The notes: generated by a model from the letters alone, not told the origin. Counted from the stretch's first letter, positions 9,360-18,466 are shown. The stretch: 44,501 bases of DNA from Legionella sp. (GCA_027437055.1 DAIAOV010000001.1:49047-93547), one strand, 5' to 3'. Made by a program: numbers and translations.

Positions 9360-10234
9360 TCGTAATGAACCTTCTTTTCAAGATATCGAAACTGTAACAG
9401 GGATACGACTCCCACTATAATCATTAATAAAACTGATTGTGCTGATGAACTACCTATATCCATTCCTACAAAACCATCTTCATACACTTTATAAATTAAG
9501 TTTGTTGTACTATTACCTGGTCCACCATGAGTCATTACTTGGATAATACCGAAGGTGTCAAAAAAACCATAGACTAAATTCATAATTAGGAGAAAAAAGG
9601 ATGTGGGCGATAATAAAGGCATAATGATTTGCCAAAATCGCTTCCATGACGAAGCGCCATCCATAACAGCAGCATCGATTAAATTTTGAGGTACTGCCTT
9701 AAGTGCTGCAAAGTAAAATAAAAAATTATAACTAAACTGTTGCCAGCTTGCTGTTAAAATAATTACCAACATGGCTTGTTTCGCGTTATTCACATAATCA
9801 AAATGAATTCCTAAAGAATGTAATAATTGAGTTAACCAACCTAGTGTAGGGTGGCATAAAAAACGCCATAAAATGGCCGCAACAGCTGGAGCTATAGCAT
9901 AAGGCCAAATTAATAATGATTTATAAACAGCTTGGCTTTTAGTTCTATTGCTTACCAAATAAGACATAATGAGTCCGAGGCTCATAGTAAAAAAAGTCAC
10001 GCTAATGGCGATAACGAAGGTCACCCAAACGGCCTTAGCATAAGCAGGGTCAGAAAATAAATCAAAAAAGTTAGTCAATCCAGCAAAATATTGATGCAGT
10101 CCGAATGAGTCAGTATAAAAAAATGATTGCTTTAACGCACCACAAGCAGGCCAAATAAAAAACACTAAAGTAACAAGAAGTTGTGGCGCTATAAAGAGCC
10201 AAGCATAAAAATTCTGATGATTAAATTTCGCCAT
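9356..10234 (-). CDS. ugpA: ABC importer permease, UgpA type
   Basis: First gene of the transporter operon: a 292-residue MalF/UgpA-type permease with about six membrane segments. The coupling loop reads IDAAVMDGASSWKRFWQIIMPLL. The start is ATG at 10234 with only a weak Shine-Dalgarno. No solute-binding protein gene (UgpB type) lies upstream or downstream in this operon, although this class of importer requires one. It must be encoded elsewhere. A TATAAT on the minus strand lies about 30 bases upstream of the start. Confidence 0.87.
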   Translation of the reverse strand: MAKFNHQNFYAWLFIAPQLLVTLVFFIWPACGALKQSFFYTDSFGLHQYFAGLTNFFDLFSDPAYAKAVWVTFVIAISVTFFTMSLGLIMSYLVSNRTKSQAVYKSLLIWPYAIAPAVAAILWRFLCHPTLGWLTQLLHSLGIHFDYVNNAKQAMLVIILTASWQQFSYNFLFYFAALKAVPQNLIDAAVMDGASSWKRFWQIIMPLLSPTSFFLLIMNLVYGFFDTFGIIQVMTHGGPGNSTTNLIYKVYEDGFVGMDIGSSSAQSVLLMIIVGVVSLLQFRYLEKKVHYE

Positions 10235-10263
10235 TAGCCAACCAAGACCCTATTCAAAGTGAG

Positions 10264-10269
10264 ATTATA
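10264..10269 (-). promoter_or_regulatory. -10 element before ugpA
   Basis: A perfect TATAAT on the minus strand, about 30 bases before the ugpA start. No good -35 is visible at 17 bases (CGCATA region). It would give a very short leader for the five-gene operon. Confidence 0.4.
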
Positions 10270-10381
10270 TAGCTATTTATAAGAATTATGCGAGTGCTAT
10301 AAATATTAATAATCCTAAAAATTGAACTCGTAGTGTAGTAGAAGGCAACTGCTTTTTTTAGGATTATGTAGTATAACTAAA

Positions 10382-10509
10382 TATAATGAACAATAGACGA
10401 GAGCTCCCACGTTGAGAACCCTGTGCTAGCAGGGGAGCAACCTAGATCGGAACAAAAGCAGGGATTACTAAGGGCTTGTCACAAAATAAAATAATTGGAG
10501 GGATTCATT
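10382..10509 (+). promoter_or_regulatory. Promoter-like TATAAT and structured 5' leader of the quinone oxidoreductase gene
   Basis: A TATAAT lies at about 10382, and roughly 110 bases of GC-richer leader lead to the TTG start at 10510. In the leader GCTCCC (about 10402) can pair with GGGAGC (about 10434), while CCCTG (about 10420) can pair with CAGGG (about 10430). The two stems share the same G-run and exclude each other. This could be a regulated leader, but I do not recognise a riboswitch class. Confidence 0.3.
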
Positions 10510-11475
10510 TTGCGTTATATCTATATTAATAACCCAGGTCCTGAAAGCCACCTAGAGATAGTTGAAGGCCCCAAGCCCAATTACACTGAAACGCAAATTT
10601 TAGTACGTGTCAGAGAAACGGCATTAAACCGCGCAGACTTAATGCAACGTCAAGGGAAATACCCTCCGCCGAAGGGAGAATCCAATATTCCGGGTCTCGA
10701 AGTAGCCGGCGATGTTATCGCTGTTGGTAGTGAAGTGAAACAGTTCAAACCTGGTGATAAAGTCTACGGCCTAGTCGGTAGTGGGGGCTATGCTGAATAC
10801 TGTTCTGTCGAGGCATCACTAGCCCATCTTATTCCGGATCATTGGAGTTATACTCTTGCAGCGGCGCTGCCCGAGTCCCTGACTACTGTGTACGCTACTA
10901 TTTTTGACCTTGGCCACTTACAAACAGGGCAAACTCTATTAATTCATGGAGCAGGGAGTGGGATAGCCTCTTTAGCCATACAGATGGCTAAACTCATTAA
11001 AGCAAAAGTTATTACTACAGTGGGAAATAGCAATAAAATAGACAAAGCACGTGCTCTAGGTGCAGATCAAATCATAGAATACCGAACCAATGATTTCGCT
11101 GATTTAATAGAACAAGATAGTGTCGATCTCGTTCTCGATTTTGTTGGTAGCGATTATTTTAATAAACACCTTCTTCTTCTTAAACCGCAAGGTAAATTAA
11201 TTCAAATTGCTTGTCTTAAAGGACGCACAGCTGAATGTGATTTAGCCCTACTCATGCGTAAGCGCTTGCAGATAATAGGATTTGTTCTTCGCTCACAAAG
11301 TCTGGAAGAAAAAGGTAGATTATGGAAACTGGCTCACGAGCATTGGTTTAACTTTCTTGCTAATCAAGAAATAGCGCCCATTATCGATAAGGAATATCCA
11401 TTTGAAGAAATGGATCAGGCTCAACAATACATGCAATCTGGGGAGCTTTTTGGAAAAATTGTGGTGCATATTTAA
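10510..11475 (+). CDS. Zinc-free quinone oxidoreductase (MDR superfamily, TP53I3/PIG3-like)
   Basis: An NADPH-dependent oxidoreductase of the medium-chain dehydrogenase/reductase superfamily, 321 residues, that reduces quinones or similar enones in the cytoplasm. The catalytic-domain signatures LNRADLMQRQGKYPPP and IPGLEVAGDV are followed by FKPGDKVYGLVGSGGYAEY. The nucleotide-binding domain has LLIHGAGSGIASLAIQMAK, with GAGSGI as the Rossmann loop. The zinc-ligand cysteines of alcohol dehydrogenases are absent. The frame is open from TTG at 10495, but the TTG at 10510 has GGAGG eight bases upstream and starts the conserved RYIYI; it is preferred. It stands alone, divergent from the ugp operon. 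Confidence 0.88.
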   Translation: MRYIYINNPGPESHLEIVEGPKPNYTETQILVRVRETALNRADLMQRQGKYPPPKGESNIPGLEVAGDVIAVGSEVKQFKPGDKVYGLVGSGGYAEYCSVEASLAHLIPDHWSYTLAAALPESLTTVYATIFDLGHLQTGQTLLIHGAGSGIASLAIQMAKLIKAKVITTVGNSNKIDKARALGADQIIEYRTNDFADLIEQDSVDLVLDFVGSDYFNKHLLLLKPQGKLIQIACLKGRTAECDLALLMRKRLQIIGFVLRSQSLEEKGRLWKLAHEHWFNFLANQEIAPIIDKEYPFEEMDQAQQYMQSGELFGKIVVHI

Positions 11476-11558
11476 GTGACTATAAAATAGCTTAGATCCA
11501 AACGTAGTCCATATTAGCTTTAGTGTGATACAAACTACAAGGACGAAGAAGGAAAACC

Positions 11559-12929
11559 ATGTCCCCACTTTTAGAAAAACAACTACTCGCTTACAAAAAT
11601 GGAACAGTTGCAGAGCGTAAAAAGATACTATTAAATATTATCTCTGTTGTATCTGCACTCTCCCCAGATACAGCCCCAAATAAGGAGATAATTAAAAAAT
11701 ACGAAGCATTATGCCGAGCAGCAACAATCATTAATTATGCTGACGTTTTAAGAAGAATGGAGCACCAAGAGTATTTTGATATTTTAATTGATTTTGTTCG
11801 CATGCCGTTATCTGGTGAGTTTACGGATTTAAATAATTACTTTGAATTCCATCCCACTGCCCCTCAAATGCGCCTAAAATGCCCAATCAAAGAAATTCCA
11901 GCTCATATTTGGCAATTGTTTCGCGAAGCACAGGAGTCCTATTTACAAACCAATGGTAAGTCTCATTTATTTGATTTAAGACAATTAGATATTAATAACC
12001 CTCCGCCCAATCAATTGTATCCTATTCAAATTCAAATGGGCGCCAAGTTATACAATGAAGCGGTTGATAGAATATCTGTAAATTCTCAAGGAAAATATCG
12101 TTTTGTAGAGCGCTTTGGTTTTTACCTTCTACCTGGTGGAGGCATGGTAGAGCTATCAGACAAAAAGCAAACACATACTTTATTGCATAGAATGCTTGAA
12201 GAACATCTAGAGGAAGAACATGCCAATCTTTATATAAAAGCCGTTGCTCTTTATGATACCATCGATAAAGAACGATTTAATGAAGTTCTTTTCAGCATAT
12301 TCGCCAATAAAAAGCCCCCTATTTTCTCTAAAGAGCTCATAGAGCAATTGCACCATATTTGCATCAAAGAAACTAATAACTCCCGGCGGTTAAAAGAAAT
12401 CATCACGCTCATTGATTTAGAAATACGAACAACAAAAAACTATGACATAAACTCCATAAACAATCAAAATTATCTCCGCGCACTCATTGAGCTGCGCGCT
12501 GCTGTTCAAGTTAAAACATTTGAATGTACACCTCTATTTGTCGAAGCCTTGACTTACATTACAAGAAATACGAAATGTATAGACATTCAACAATACCTGG
12601 ACACACGAGTTTTAGGCGGTTTTCAAATATCTCATAGTTTTATTATGACAGGTAAACCATTAGAAGAGTGGTTTAAAAATAAATTCGAAGAAATGGAGGG
12701 GGAGTTTGGAGATGATATTACTGGTTTTACAGTACAACACATAACCTTATTACATGCATTAACATTATTTAGAAAAATTAAGTATTCTCACCTATTAATT
12801 GCTTTAGCTTGTCAGAGAGAATGTATTAATAATGGAACACTGAATGAACAAGTTATATGGAGCCCTGAACAATTTAAGAAAGCCTGCGAGGAAATTATTT
12901 CCGAGGCCAAGAGCATAGCTACATATTAA
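11559..12929 (+). CDS. Unrecognised 456-residue protein
   Basis: I do not recognise this protein. It is predicted soluble and mostly helical, without a signal peptide or membrane segment. The start ATG has GAAGGA seven bases upstream. A region rich in hydrophobic beta-like residues (about 165-205, YRFVERFGFYLLPGGGMVEL) sits between helical parts, followed by an acidic EEHLEEEH stretch. Its end overlaps the end of the convergent clcA gene by 11 bases, so it has no intergenic terminator. A role as a secreted effector is possible in this genus, but the C-terminus has no strong E-block, and the context of housekeeping genes gives no clue. Confidence 0.75.
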   Translation: MSPLLEKQLLAYKNGTVAERKKILLNIISVVSALSPDTAPNKEIIKKYEALCRAATIINYADVLRRMEHQEYFDILIDFVRMPLSGEFTDLNNYFEFHPTAPQMRLKCPIKEIPAHIWQLFREAQESYLQTNGKSHLFDLRQLDINNPPPNQLYPIQIQMGAKLYNEAVDRISVNSQGKYRFVERFGFYLLPGGGMVELSDKKQTHTLLHRMLEEHLEEEHANLYIKAVALYDTIDKERFNEVLFSIFANKKPPIFSKELIEQLHHICIKETNNSRRLKEIITLIDLEIRTTKNYDINSINNQNYLRALIELRAAVQVKTFECTPLFVEALTYITRNTKCIDIQQYLDTRVLGGFQISHSFIMTGKPLEEWFKNKFEEMEGEFGDDITGFTVQHITLLHALTLFRKIKYSHLLIALACQRECINNGTLNEQVIWSPEQFKKACEEIISEAKSIATY

Positions 12930-14217
12930 CTACTTTTTTCTTTTCTAATCTCAAGGTCCTTTCCAGTAACTGGGTGTATATAGGTTTATTATTAGCTAAT
13001 TGCACCACAGTGGTCGATGTAATACAAGTAATCATCAAAGGCAAAATTAACATGTAATTTTGAGTCATTTCAACGACTAAGATTACACCTGTAATCGGTG
13101 ATCGGACTGTAGCAGCAAATAAAGCACTCATGCCTGCAATAGCAAACATTCCGGGTTGAATTGACAAATCCATAGTCATCCACTGAAATATATGGCATAT
13201 AGCAAGACCTAGCAGAGTACCTAAGGCCAGCATAGGAGCAAATATCCCCCCAGGAACACTTGTTGAATAGCACATTAATGTAGTAAAAAAACGAATAACT
13301 AATAAAAGAAATAAAATACTAATACTGGGTGATAAGGTAAGCGCCTGATTAATAATTTCATAGCCGCCACTAACCGTCGGTGGGTATAATCGCGCCAGAT
13401 ACCCTACCAATAAACCAACAACCAAAATGTAAAATAATTTAAATTTTGAGCTAAATTTATCTAATCGCTCCAAAGTCCACATGAGTCCTATATTAAATAT
13501 CAGTCCGACTAAGCCCACAATAATACCAAAAACAAGAAACAACCAAAGTGAACTTAAATTTGGTAAATCAAACAGTTGCATTTGAATAGCCGGCTGAGAA
13601 CCAACGCAAATATTCAGAGTGATAGTCGCCATGACACAAGTAATCACCACCATCTTAAAATTGGTAAAAGAATAGTTAAACTGATTACGCATTTCCTCCA
13701 TAACAAATAATACCCCTGCCAACGGAGCATTAAATGCTGCAGCTAAACCAGCTGCTGATCCAGCAGCAATTAAAGTATCACATCGATGCCGGGTTAATTT
13801 AAATAACTCCCCAAGCATAGCACCTAGATTTCCACCCATTTGAATGGTGGGCCCCTCTCTACCGACAACCATTTTCGCGCATATAGATAAAATACCAGAA
13901 AAAAATTTAACAGGAATTAATCGTCGCCAAAAAATAGGTCGTACGTGCAACAAAGTCCCTTCAATTTCAGGAACACCACTTCCTGAGGCTTCTGGCGCTA
14001 TATATTGTACTGAAAGCCAGGCAATAAAAACCATCAGCATAGAAATGACCGCTGAAAGCAAACCTGTAGGCCAGTTATGCTGATCAACGAAGGCATATAA
14101 AGAAGACAATCCTCCATTAAGCTGCACTATAGCGACCTGAAACAATGAAGCAATTAAACCTGTGAGCACCCCTAGAAATACAGAAATAACATACAGCTTC
14201 AGAGTTTTGCTTTTCAT
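12919..14217 (-). CDS. clcA: ClC-family H+/Cl- antiporter
   Basis: An inner-membrane chloride/proton exchanger of 432 residues. The selectivity-filter motifs are present: GSGVPE (79-84), GREGP (119-123, with the gating glutamate at 121), GGIFAP around residue 325, and a tyrosine in NKPIYTQLL near the C-terminus. The inner proton glutamate of antiporters is kept in MEEMRNQF (174-175), which argues for a coupled antiporter and against a channel. No CBS domains follow, as in E. coli ClcA. The start overlaps the trpE(G) stop by four bases, so the two are probably cotranscribed, although the functions look unrelated. A role in acid tolerance is known for the family and inferred here. Confidence 0.92.
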   Translation of the reverse strand: MKSKTLKLYVISVFLGVLTGLIASLFQVAIVQLNGGLSSLYAFVDQHNWPTGLLSAVISMLMVFIAWLSVQYIAPEASGSGVPEIEGTLLHVRPIFWRRLIPVKFFSGILSICAKMVVGREGPTIQMGGNLGAMLGELFKLTRHRCDTLIAAGSAAGLAAAFNAPLAGVLFVMEEMRNQFNYSFTNFKMVVITCVMATITLNICVGSQPAIQMQLFDLPNLSSLWLFLVFGIIVGLVGLIFNIGLMWTLERLDKFSSKFKLFYILVVGLLVGYLARLYPPTVSGGYEIINQALTLSPSISILFLLLVIRFFTTLMCYSTSVPGGIFAPMLALGTLLGLAICHIFQWMTMDLSIQPGMFAIAGMSALFAATVRSPITGVILVVEMTQNYMLILPLMITCITSTTVVQLANNKPIYTQLLERTLRLEKKKVVNM

Positions 14218-16352
14218 TTTAGCATCCTCATCAAATTAGTAATGATTTTCATTCCGGCTTGATTAGGTAAAGATAAAATAGTCTCAGGATGAAATTGAAC
14301 AGCATGTATAGGTAAGCTTTTATGAGATACGGCCATAACAATACCATCTTCGCTCATAGCAGTCACCGTTAGCTCTTGGGGAACTGCTTTTAATCGGGCA
14401 TAAAGCGAATGGTATCGACCCGCTTTAAATGTTTCACCTAAACCCGAAAAAAGACCGTCAGAATCTGATACCTTTATTATTGATGCCTTTCCATGCATAG
14501 GATAATCCAATACATCAAGAACACCACCAAAATATTCAACAATCCCTTGAAGGCCTAGACATACACCAAATAGAGGAATATTTTGCTTGATAATCTCAGC
14601 TATGGTTTCTGATAATTTGAAATCACTGGGTTTACCTGGACCTGGAGAGAGTACGACTAAATCGTAATGACTTTCTTGCAAATAACTCAATGCTTTATCA
14701 AAACGGATTGTCCTCACCTCTGCGCCCGTTTGGCGAATGTAATTTGCTAAAGTATGGACAAAGGAATCTTGATGGTCGACAAGCAAAACTCGTCTTCCCT
14801 TTCCTGTTAGAGGCAAGTTCTCCGTTTCTTTTTTATTCTTTATTTCTCTACTTTGCAGCATATCCAAAAAAGCAGAAGCTTTTAAACGAGTTTCTTGTTC
14901 TTCTGCTTCAGGAATAGAATCATAAAGTAAGGTGGCTCCGACACGAAGCTCTGCAACCCCCTTCTCAATACGAACCGTTCTTAGTACTAATCCAGTATTC
15001 AGATTACCATCAAAACCAAACCATCCCACAGCCCCTGCATACCATTTACGGGAGGATTTTTCGTGCTGTTCTATAAAGTTCATAGCCCAGATCTTAGGAG
15101 CACCAGTCACCGTAACTACCCACATATGGGTTAAAAAAGCATCCACCGCATCAAAGCCATCCCTCAAGATACCCTCAACATGATCAACCGTATGAATCAA
15201 GCGAGAATACATCTCAATTTGCCGTCGGCCGATGACTTTCACACTACCCGCCTCACAGACTCTTGATTTGTCATTGCGATCAACATCAGTGCACATTGTT
15301 AGTTCAGACTCTTCCTTGGGCGAATCAAGTAATGTTTGAATATTCAACGCATCTTCAATGGCATCGTCCCCTCGCTTAATTGTTCCTGAAATGGGACAGG
15401 TTTCCACCCTTTTTCCTTGAACTCGTACATACATTTCAGGCGACGCGCCAACCAGATATTCTTCTTCACCCAAATTAATAAAGAAACCATAGGGTGAAGG
15501 ATTAATGCGGCGCATTTTGTTAAATAATGAGGAAGGCTGCTCCGTATAATGACTATAAAATGTTTGACTCGGCACTACTTCAAATAGATCACCACAGGCA
15601 AAACGTTCTTTAGCTTTATCCACTACAAGAGCGTATTCCCCCAACTCATGATCGCCATTTTTATCAGGTTTATTTATTGATTGATAAGGTAAATAAACGC
15701 CTTCTCTTGCCAGAGATTGAGTTGATTTCCCGTGGTAATGAAAATCATAACGTCTGACATAGGCTTCTTCTTTACGATGATTGACAATAAAAATTTCATC
15801 TGGCAAATAAAGAACCATATCTCTTTGTTGTGGATCACGTGTTTTATGTCGTTCTAAATGTTCAAACTGGTAAATAAGGTCAAAACCAAAAGCACCATAT
15901 AAACCTAGATGAGGATCTTCTTCCGATTTAAAAAAGGCTAGTAATAACCGGATGATACTAAATACTGAAGGCTGGTGGCTTCTCTCCTCTTCGCTAAAGA
16001 GATGCTGAGAGGGCTTCATTTTAACCTGACATAACACATTACTATGGGCTAATATTTCCAAGTTATTTTGGCTAGCCAGTAATGGATGAATAAATGCCAA
16101 TAATACTTCGCCACGTTGGTTTAACGCTTCTAAACTAATCAGATTTTGTTTACAGATAATAGCTAGAGGTGGGTTATAAAATCCCAAATCCCAACAAGTA
16201 TAACGCCCAGGATATTCAAAGCTAGAGGCAAAAAGAGCCCCTCTTTGAGAATCAATGCACTCAATAAGAAATTTTATACCTTGATGGTAATCCAAAGACT
16301 CTTGCGACAATTCAATATGGACCCCACCTTGCGTTTTATACTGTTGTAGCAT
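14214..16352 (-). CDS. trpE(G): Fused anthranilate synthase TrpE(G)
   Basis: One polypeptide of about 712 residues makes anthranilate from chorismate and glutamine, the first step of tryptophan synthesis. The TrpE part (about 1-505) shows YEYPGRYTCWDLGF, LYGAFGFDLIYQFE, NPSPYGFFINLGEEEYLVGASPEM, CPISGTIKRGDD, and TGAPKIWAMNFIE. The TrpG glutamine-amidotransferase part starts near 520, with VLSPGPGKP, the nucleophile in FGVCLGLQG (cysteine about 598), and QFHPE (histidine and glutamate about 688 and 690). From memory the whole protein resembles the fused enzymes of rhizobia more than split enterobacterial TrpE/TrpG. A GTG at 16361 is in frame; I chose the ATG at 16352. No tryptophan-rich leader was found upstream, only a 21-base-pair inverted repeat. 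clcA overlaps the stop. Confidence 0.93.
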   Translation of the reverse strand: MLQQYKTQGGVHIELSQESLDYHQGIKFLIECIDSQRGALFASSFEYPGRYTCWDLGFYNPPLAIICKQNLISLEALNQRGEVLLAFIHPLLASQNNLEILAHSNVLCQVKMKPSQHLFSEEERSHQPSVFSIIRLLLAFFKSEEDPHLGLYGAFGFDLIYQFEHLERHKTRDPQQRDMVLYLPDEIFIVNHRKEEAYVRRYDFHYHGKSTQSLAREGVYLPYQSINKPDKNGDHELGEYALVVDKAKERFACGDLFEVVPSQTFYSHYTEQPSSLFNKMRRINPSPYGFFINLGEEEYLVGASPEMYVRVQGKRVETCPISGTIKRGDDAIEDALNIQTLLDSPKEESELTMCTDVDRNDKSRVCEAGSVKVIGRRQIEMYSRLIHTVDHVEGILRDGFDAVDAFLTHMWVVTVTGAPKIWAMNFIEQHEKSSRKWYAGAVGWFGFDGNLNTGLVLRTVRIEKGVAELRVGATLLYDSIPEAEEQETRLKASAFLDMLQSREIKNKKETENLPLTGKGRRVLLVDHQDSFVHTLANYIRQTGAEVRTIRFDKALSYLQESHYDLVVLSPGPGKPSDFKLSETIAEIIKQNIPLFGVCLGLQGIVEYFGGVLDVLDYPMHGKASIIKVSDSDGLFSGLGETFKAGRYHSLYARLKAVPQELTVTAMSEDGIVMAVSHKSLPIHAVQFHPETILSLPNQAGMKIITNLMRMLK

Positions 16353-16479
16353 GGATAACACACTCTATTTAATTATTAAGAACTGCTATTCATTCTACTG
16401 TAAAACAGTTGTAGCGCAAGATATTCCAAGAACCATCAGCAATTACCACTTTGAAAAACCTGTTCCAGTAAAAGGGATT

Positions 16480-16552
16480 AAAACCCAATCCTTTCGCAAA
16501 CACACATACAGCCATCCATAGCGTCCTAAGGTTTGCGAAAGGATTGGGTTTT
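16480..16552. repeat. Perfect 21-bp inverted repeat with 31-base loop
   Basis: The left arm (16480-16500) and the right arm (16532-16552) are exact reverse complements over 21 bases, with core AATCCTTTCGCAAA. On the minus strand the second arm ends in TTTT, so it could act as a terminator or attenuator before trpE(G). It could equally be a mobile palindromic repeat. No second copy was found in this window. Confidence 0.85.
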
Positions 16553-16615
16553 ACCTAGATCGTAGGAGAAAGTGAGAATTGCTGAGGAACCACTTCATTT
16601 TTAGCGTGTTCACTA

Positions 16616-16684
16616 TATAATAGATCTCTTTCCAAACTCACTGTGGGCAATTTCTCTTCATAGTAGAGTTTAAAAAGAGATCTA
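16616..16684 (+). promoter_or_regulatory. gatC promoter -10 and overlapping inverted repeat
   Basis: TATAAT at 16616-16621 has only a weak -35 (CTTCAT at 16593). A 19-base imperfect inverted repeat begins inside it: TAGATCTCTTT-CC-AAACTC (16621-16639) against GAGTTT-AA-AAAGAGATCTA (16666-16684), with 17 of 19 positions pairing. The 3' arm ends 28 bases before the gatC start. It may be an operator or a leader hairpin. Confidence 0.5.
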
Positions 16685-16712
16685 ATAAAGCACTTTCTAT
16701 TGGGATGACATC

Positions 16713-17009
16713 ATGACTATTTCTCAAAAAGATTTAGAAAAAATCGCAGGTTTAGCTTATTTGGATAGCGAATCTTCTTCTACAACGCAACTAGCGCACG
16801 ATGTCAATGCCATAATGGATTTTGTGGATCAATTATGCTCCGTTGATACACAAAATGTAGCGCCTCTTTTCCACCCATTTGCACTACATCAACGTTTGCG
16901 AATGGATGTTGTTACTGAAGAAGATTGTATTCGTGAGCTTGAAGAAATAGCTCCATTGTTTGAAGACGATTTATATTTAGTGCCTAAAGTCTTAGAGTCG
17001 GATAAATAA
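16713..17009 (+). CDS. gatC: Asp/Glu-tRNA amidotransferase subunit C
   Basis: GatC (98 residues) is the small subunit that wraps around and stabilises the GatA-GatB interface in the tRNA-dependent amidotransferase. Typical features are the N-terminal [15 protein letters not shown] helix and [13 protein letters not shown], then the central VAPLFHPF and the C-terminal ...[10 protein letters not shown] that contacts GatA. It is the first gene of gatCAB; gatA starts two bases after its stop. The start ATG has GGGAT nine bases upstream. Confidence 0.93.
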   Translation: MTISQKDLEKIAGLAYLDSESSSTTQLAHDVNAIMDFVDQLCSVDTQNVAPLFHPFALHQRLRMDVVTEEDCIRELEEIAPLFEDDLYLVPKVLESDK

Positions 17010-17011
17010 TT

Positions 17012-18457
17012 ATGGAACAACTTACGCTAAAACAACTATCCCAGGCCCTGCAGCAAGGTAAACTCTCCAGTGTTGAATTAACCAAACACTATATAAATAA
17101 AATCCATAATAATAAGGAACTCAATGCATTTATTAGTCTCGATGAGGAGCGTGCATTGGCCCTTGCACAACAAGCAGACATAGATTTAAAAAAGGGGGCA
17201 GCTAAAATCTTAACTGGTATCCCTATGGCACTTAAAGATTTATTTTGTACCAAAGAAATGAAAACGACCTGCGGCTCCAAAATGTTAGCGAACTTTCAAT
17301 CACCCTATGAGGCCACGATAACGAAAAAATTAAAAGAGCAAGGAGCCATTCTTTTAGGTAAAACCAACATGGATGAATTCGCCATGGGCTCTGCCAATGA
17401 AAACAGTTATTTTGGGGAGGTAAAAAACCCTTGGGATAATGAACGTGTACCAGGCGGCTCTTCAGGTGGTTCAGCAGCAGCGGTTGCGGCAAGACTAATT
17501 CCTTTTTCCATAGGCTCTGATACAGGCGGGTCGATACGACAACCCTCAGCATTTTGTGGCATTAGTGGTATCAAGCCTACGTATGGCCTGGTCTCTCGCT
17601 ATGGCATGGTTGCATTTGCTTCAAGCCTTGATCAGGCAGGGCCTATGGCAAGAAGTGCCGAAGACCTTGCTATTATTCTCCAAGCATTAGCTGGTTTTGA
17701 TCCACTAGACTCCACATCAGTAGAACACTCTCTTCCTGACTATTATGCAGAGCTGAAAAAGCCTTTGAATAAACTCCGTATTGGTCTGCCCACCTGTTTC
17801 TTTCAACCCCAAGTCGATGCAGGAATACAAAAAGCCATTCTTGCTGCAGTTAATGTATTCAAGGATCTTGGCGCTGAGGTTGTCGAAATAGAATTAAAAC
17901 TCCAGCCCCTGTGGGTTCCTTGTTACTATGTTGTAGCTTGTGCCGAGGCCTCTTCTAATCTTTCTCGTTATGATGGATTGCGTTTTGGGCACCGTAGTTC
18001 TAAAGCTACTAATTTAACAGAACTCATCACTAATTCACGCAGTGAAGGTTTTGGCATTGAGGTCAAACGTAGAATCCTGACTGGAACTCATGTTTTATCT
18101 GCAGGATATTTTGATGCGTACTACGTTCAAGCGCAAAAAATCAGGCATTTGATCCAAAAAGAATTAATCGCCCATCTCAATTCAGTAGATGTTATTTTAG
18201 GCCCAACAACACCTACCACGGCCTTTAAATTAGGTGAAAAAATAGCCGATCCTATTCAAAATTATTTAGCGGATGTATTTACTGTTGCGGCCAATCTAGC
18301 AGGCTTACCCGCACTATCCATTCCTACAGGATTTGACAATAATTTACCTATAGGTCTGCAGTTAATGGGAAAACATTTTAGTGAAAGTCACTTACTTAAT
18401 CTGGCACATCACTATCAATTACATACCAACTGGCACTTAGCCAATCCAAACGAGTAA
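17012..18457 (+). CDS. gatA: Asp/Glu-tRNA amidotransferase subunit A
   Basis: GatA is the glutamine amidohydrolase of GatCAB. It releases ammonia for conversion of Glu-tRNA(Gln) to Gln-tRNA(Gln) and of Asp-tRNA(Asn) to Asn-tRNA(Asn). The amidase-signature triad is present: the lysine in [10 protein letters not shown] (near 75), the cis-serine in [10 protein letters not shown] (near 155), and the nucleophile serine in [15 protein letters not shown] (near 175). Length 481 is normal. It lies two bases after gatC and nine before gatB. Presence of the complex suggests that at least one of GlnRS or AsnRS is missing or partial, or that a dual pathway exists. Confidence 0.96.
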   Translation: MEQLTLKQLSQALQQGKLSSVELTKHYINKIHNNKELNAFISLDEERALALAQQADIDLKKGAAKILTGIPMALKDLFCTKEMKTTCGSKMLANFQSPYEATITKKLKEQGAILLGKTNMDEFAMGSANENSYFGEVKNPWDNERVPGGSSGGSAAAVAARLIPFSIGSDTGGSIRQPSAFCGISGIKPTYGLVSRYGMVAFASSLDQAGPMARSAEDLAIILQALAGFDPLDSTSVEHSLPDYYAELKKPLNKLRIGLPTCFFQPQVDAGIQKAILAAVNVFKDLGAEVVEIELKLQPLWVPCYYVVACAEASSNLSRYDGLRFGHRSSKATNLTELITNSRSEGFGIEVKRRILTGTHVLSAGYFDAYYVQAQKIRHLIQKELIAHLNSVDVILGPTTPTTAFKLGEKIADPIQNYLADVFTVAANLAGLPALSIPTGFDNNLPIGLQLMGKHFSESHLLNLAHHYQLHTNWHLANPNE

Positions 18458-18466
18458 AGGTGATTT

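Larger units (their letters stand above)
16353..16712. other. Divergent control region between trpE(G) and gatC
   Basis: About 360 bases with no gene. It holds a perfect 21-base-pair inverted repeat (16480-16552), a TATAAT for gatC (16616-16621) and a second long inverted repeat just before gatC (16621-16684). No tryptophan-codon leader peptide is present on the trp strand. Confidence 0.7.

Noticed and set aside
10382..10500. A tRNA or 6S-like RNA in the leader of the quinone oxidoreductase gene
   Set aside because: There is no cloverleaf, no TTCGA loop, and no 6S-type central bubble. Only short alternative stems are present.
16480..16530. Cys-rich 13-codon peptide as leader of trpE(G)
   Set aside because: It contains no tryptophan codon, has no ribosome site, and is largely made of the inverted-repeat arm, so it is not a trp leader.
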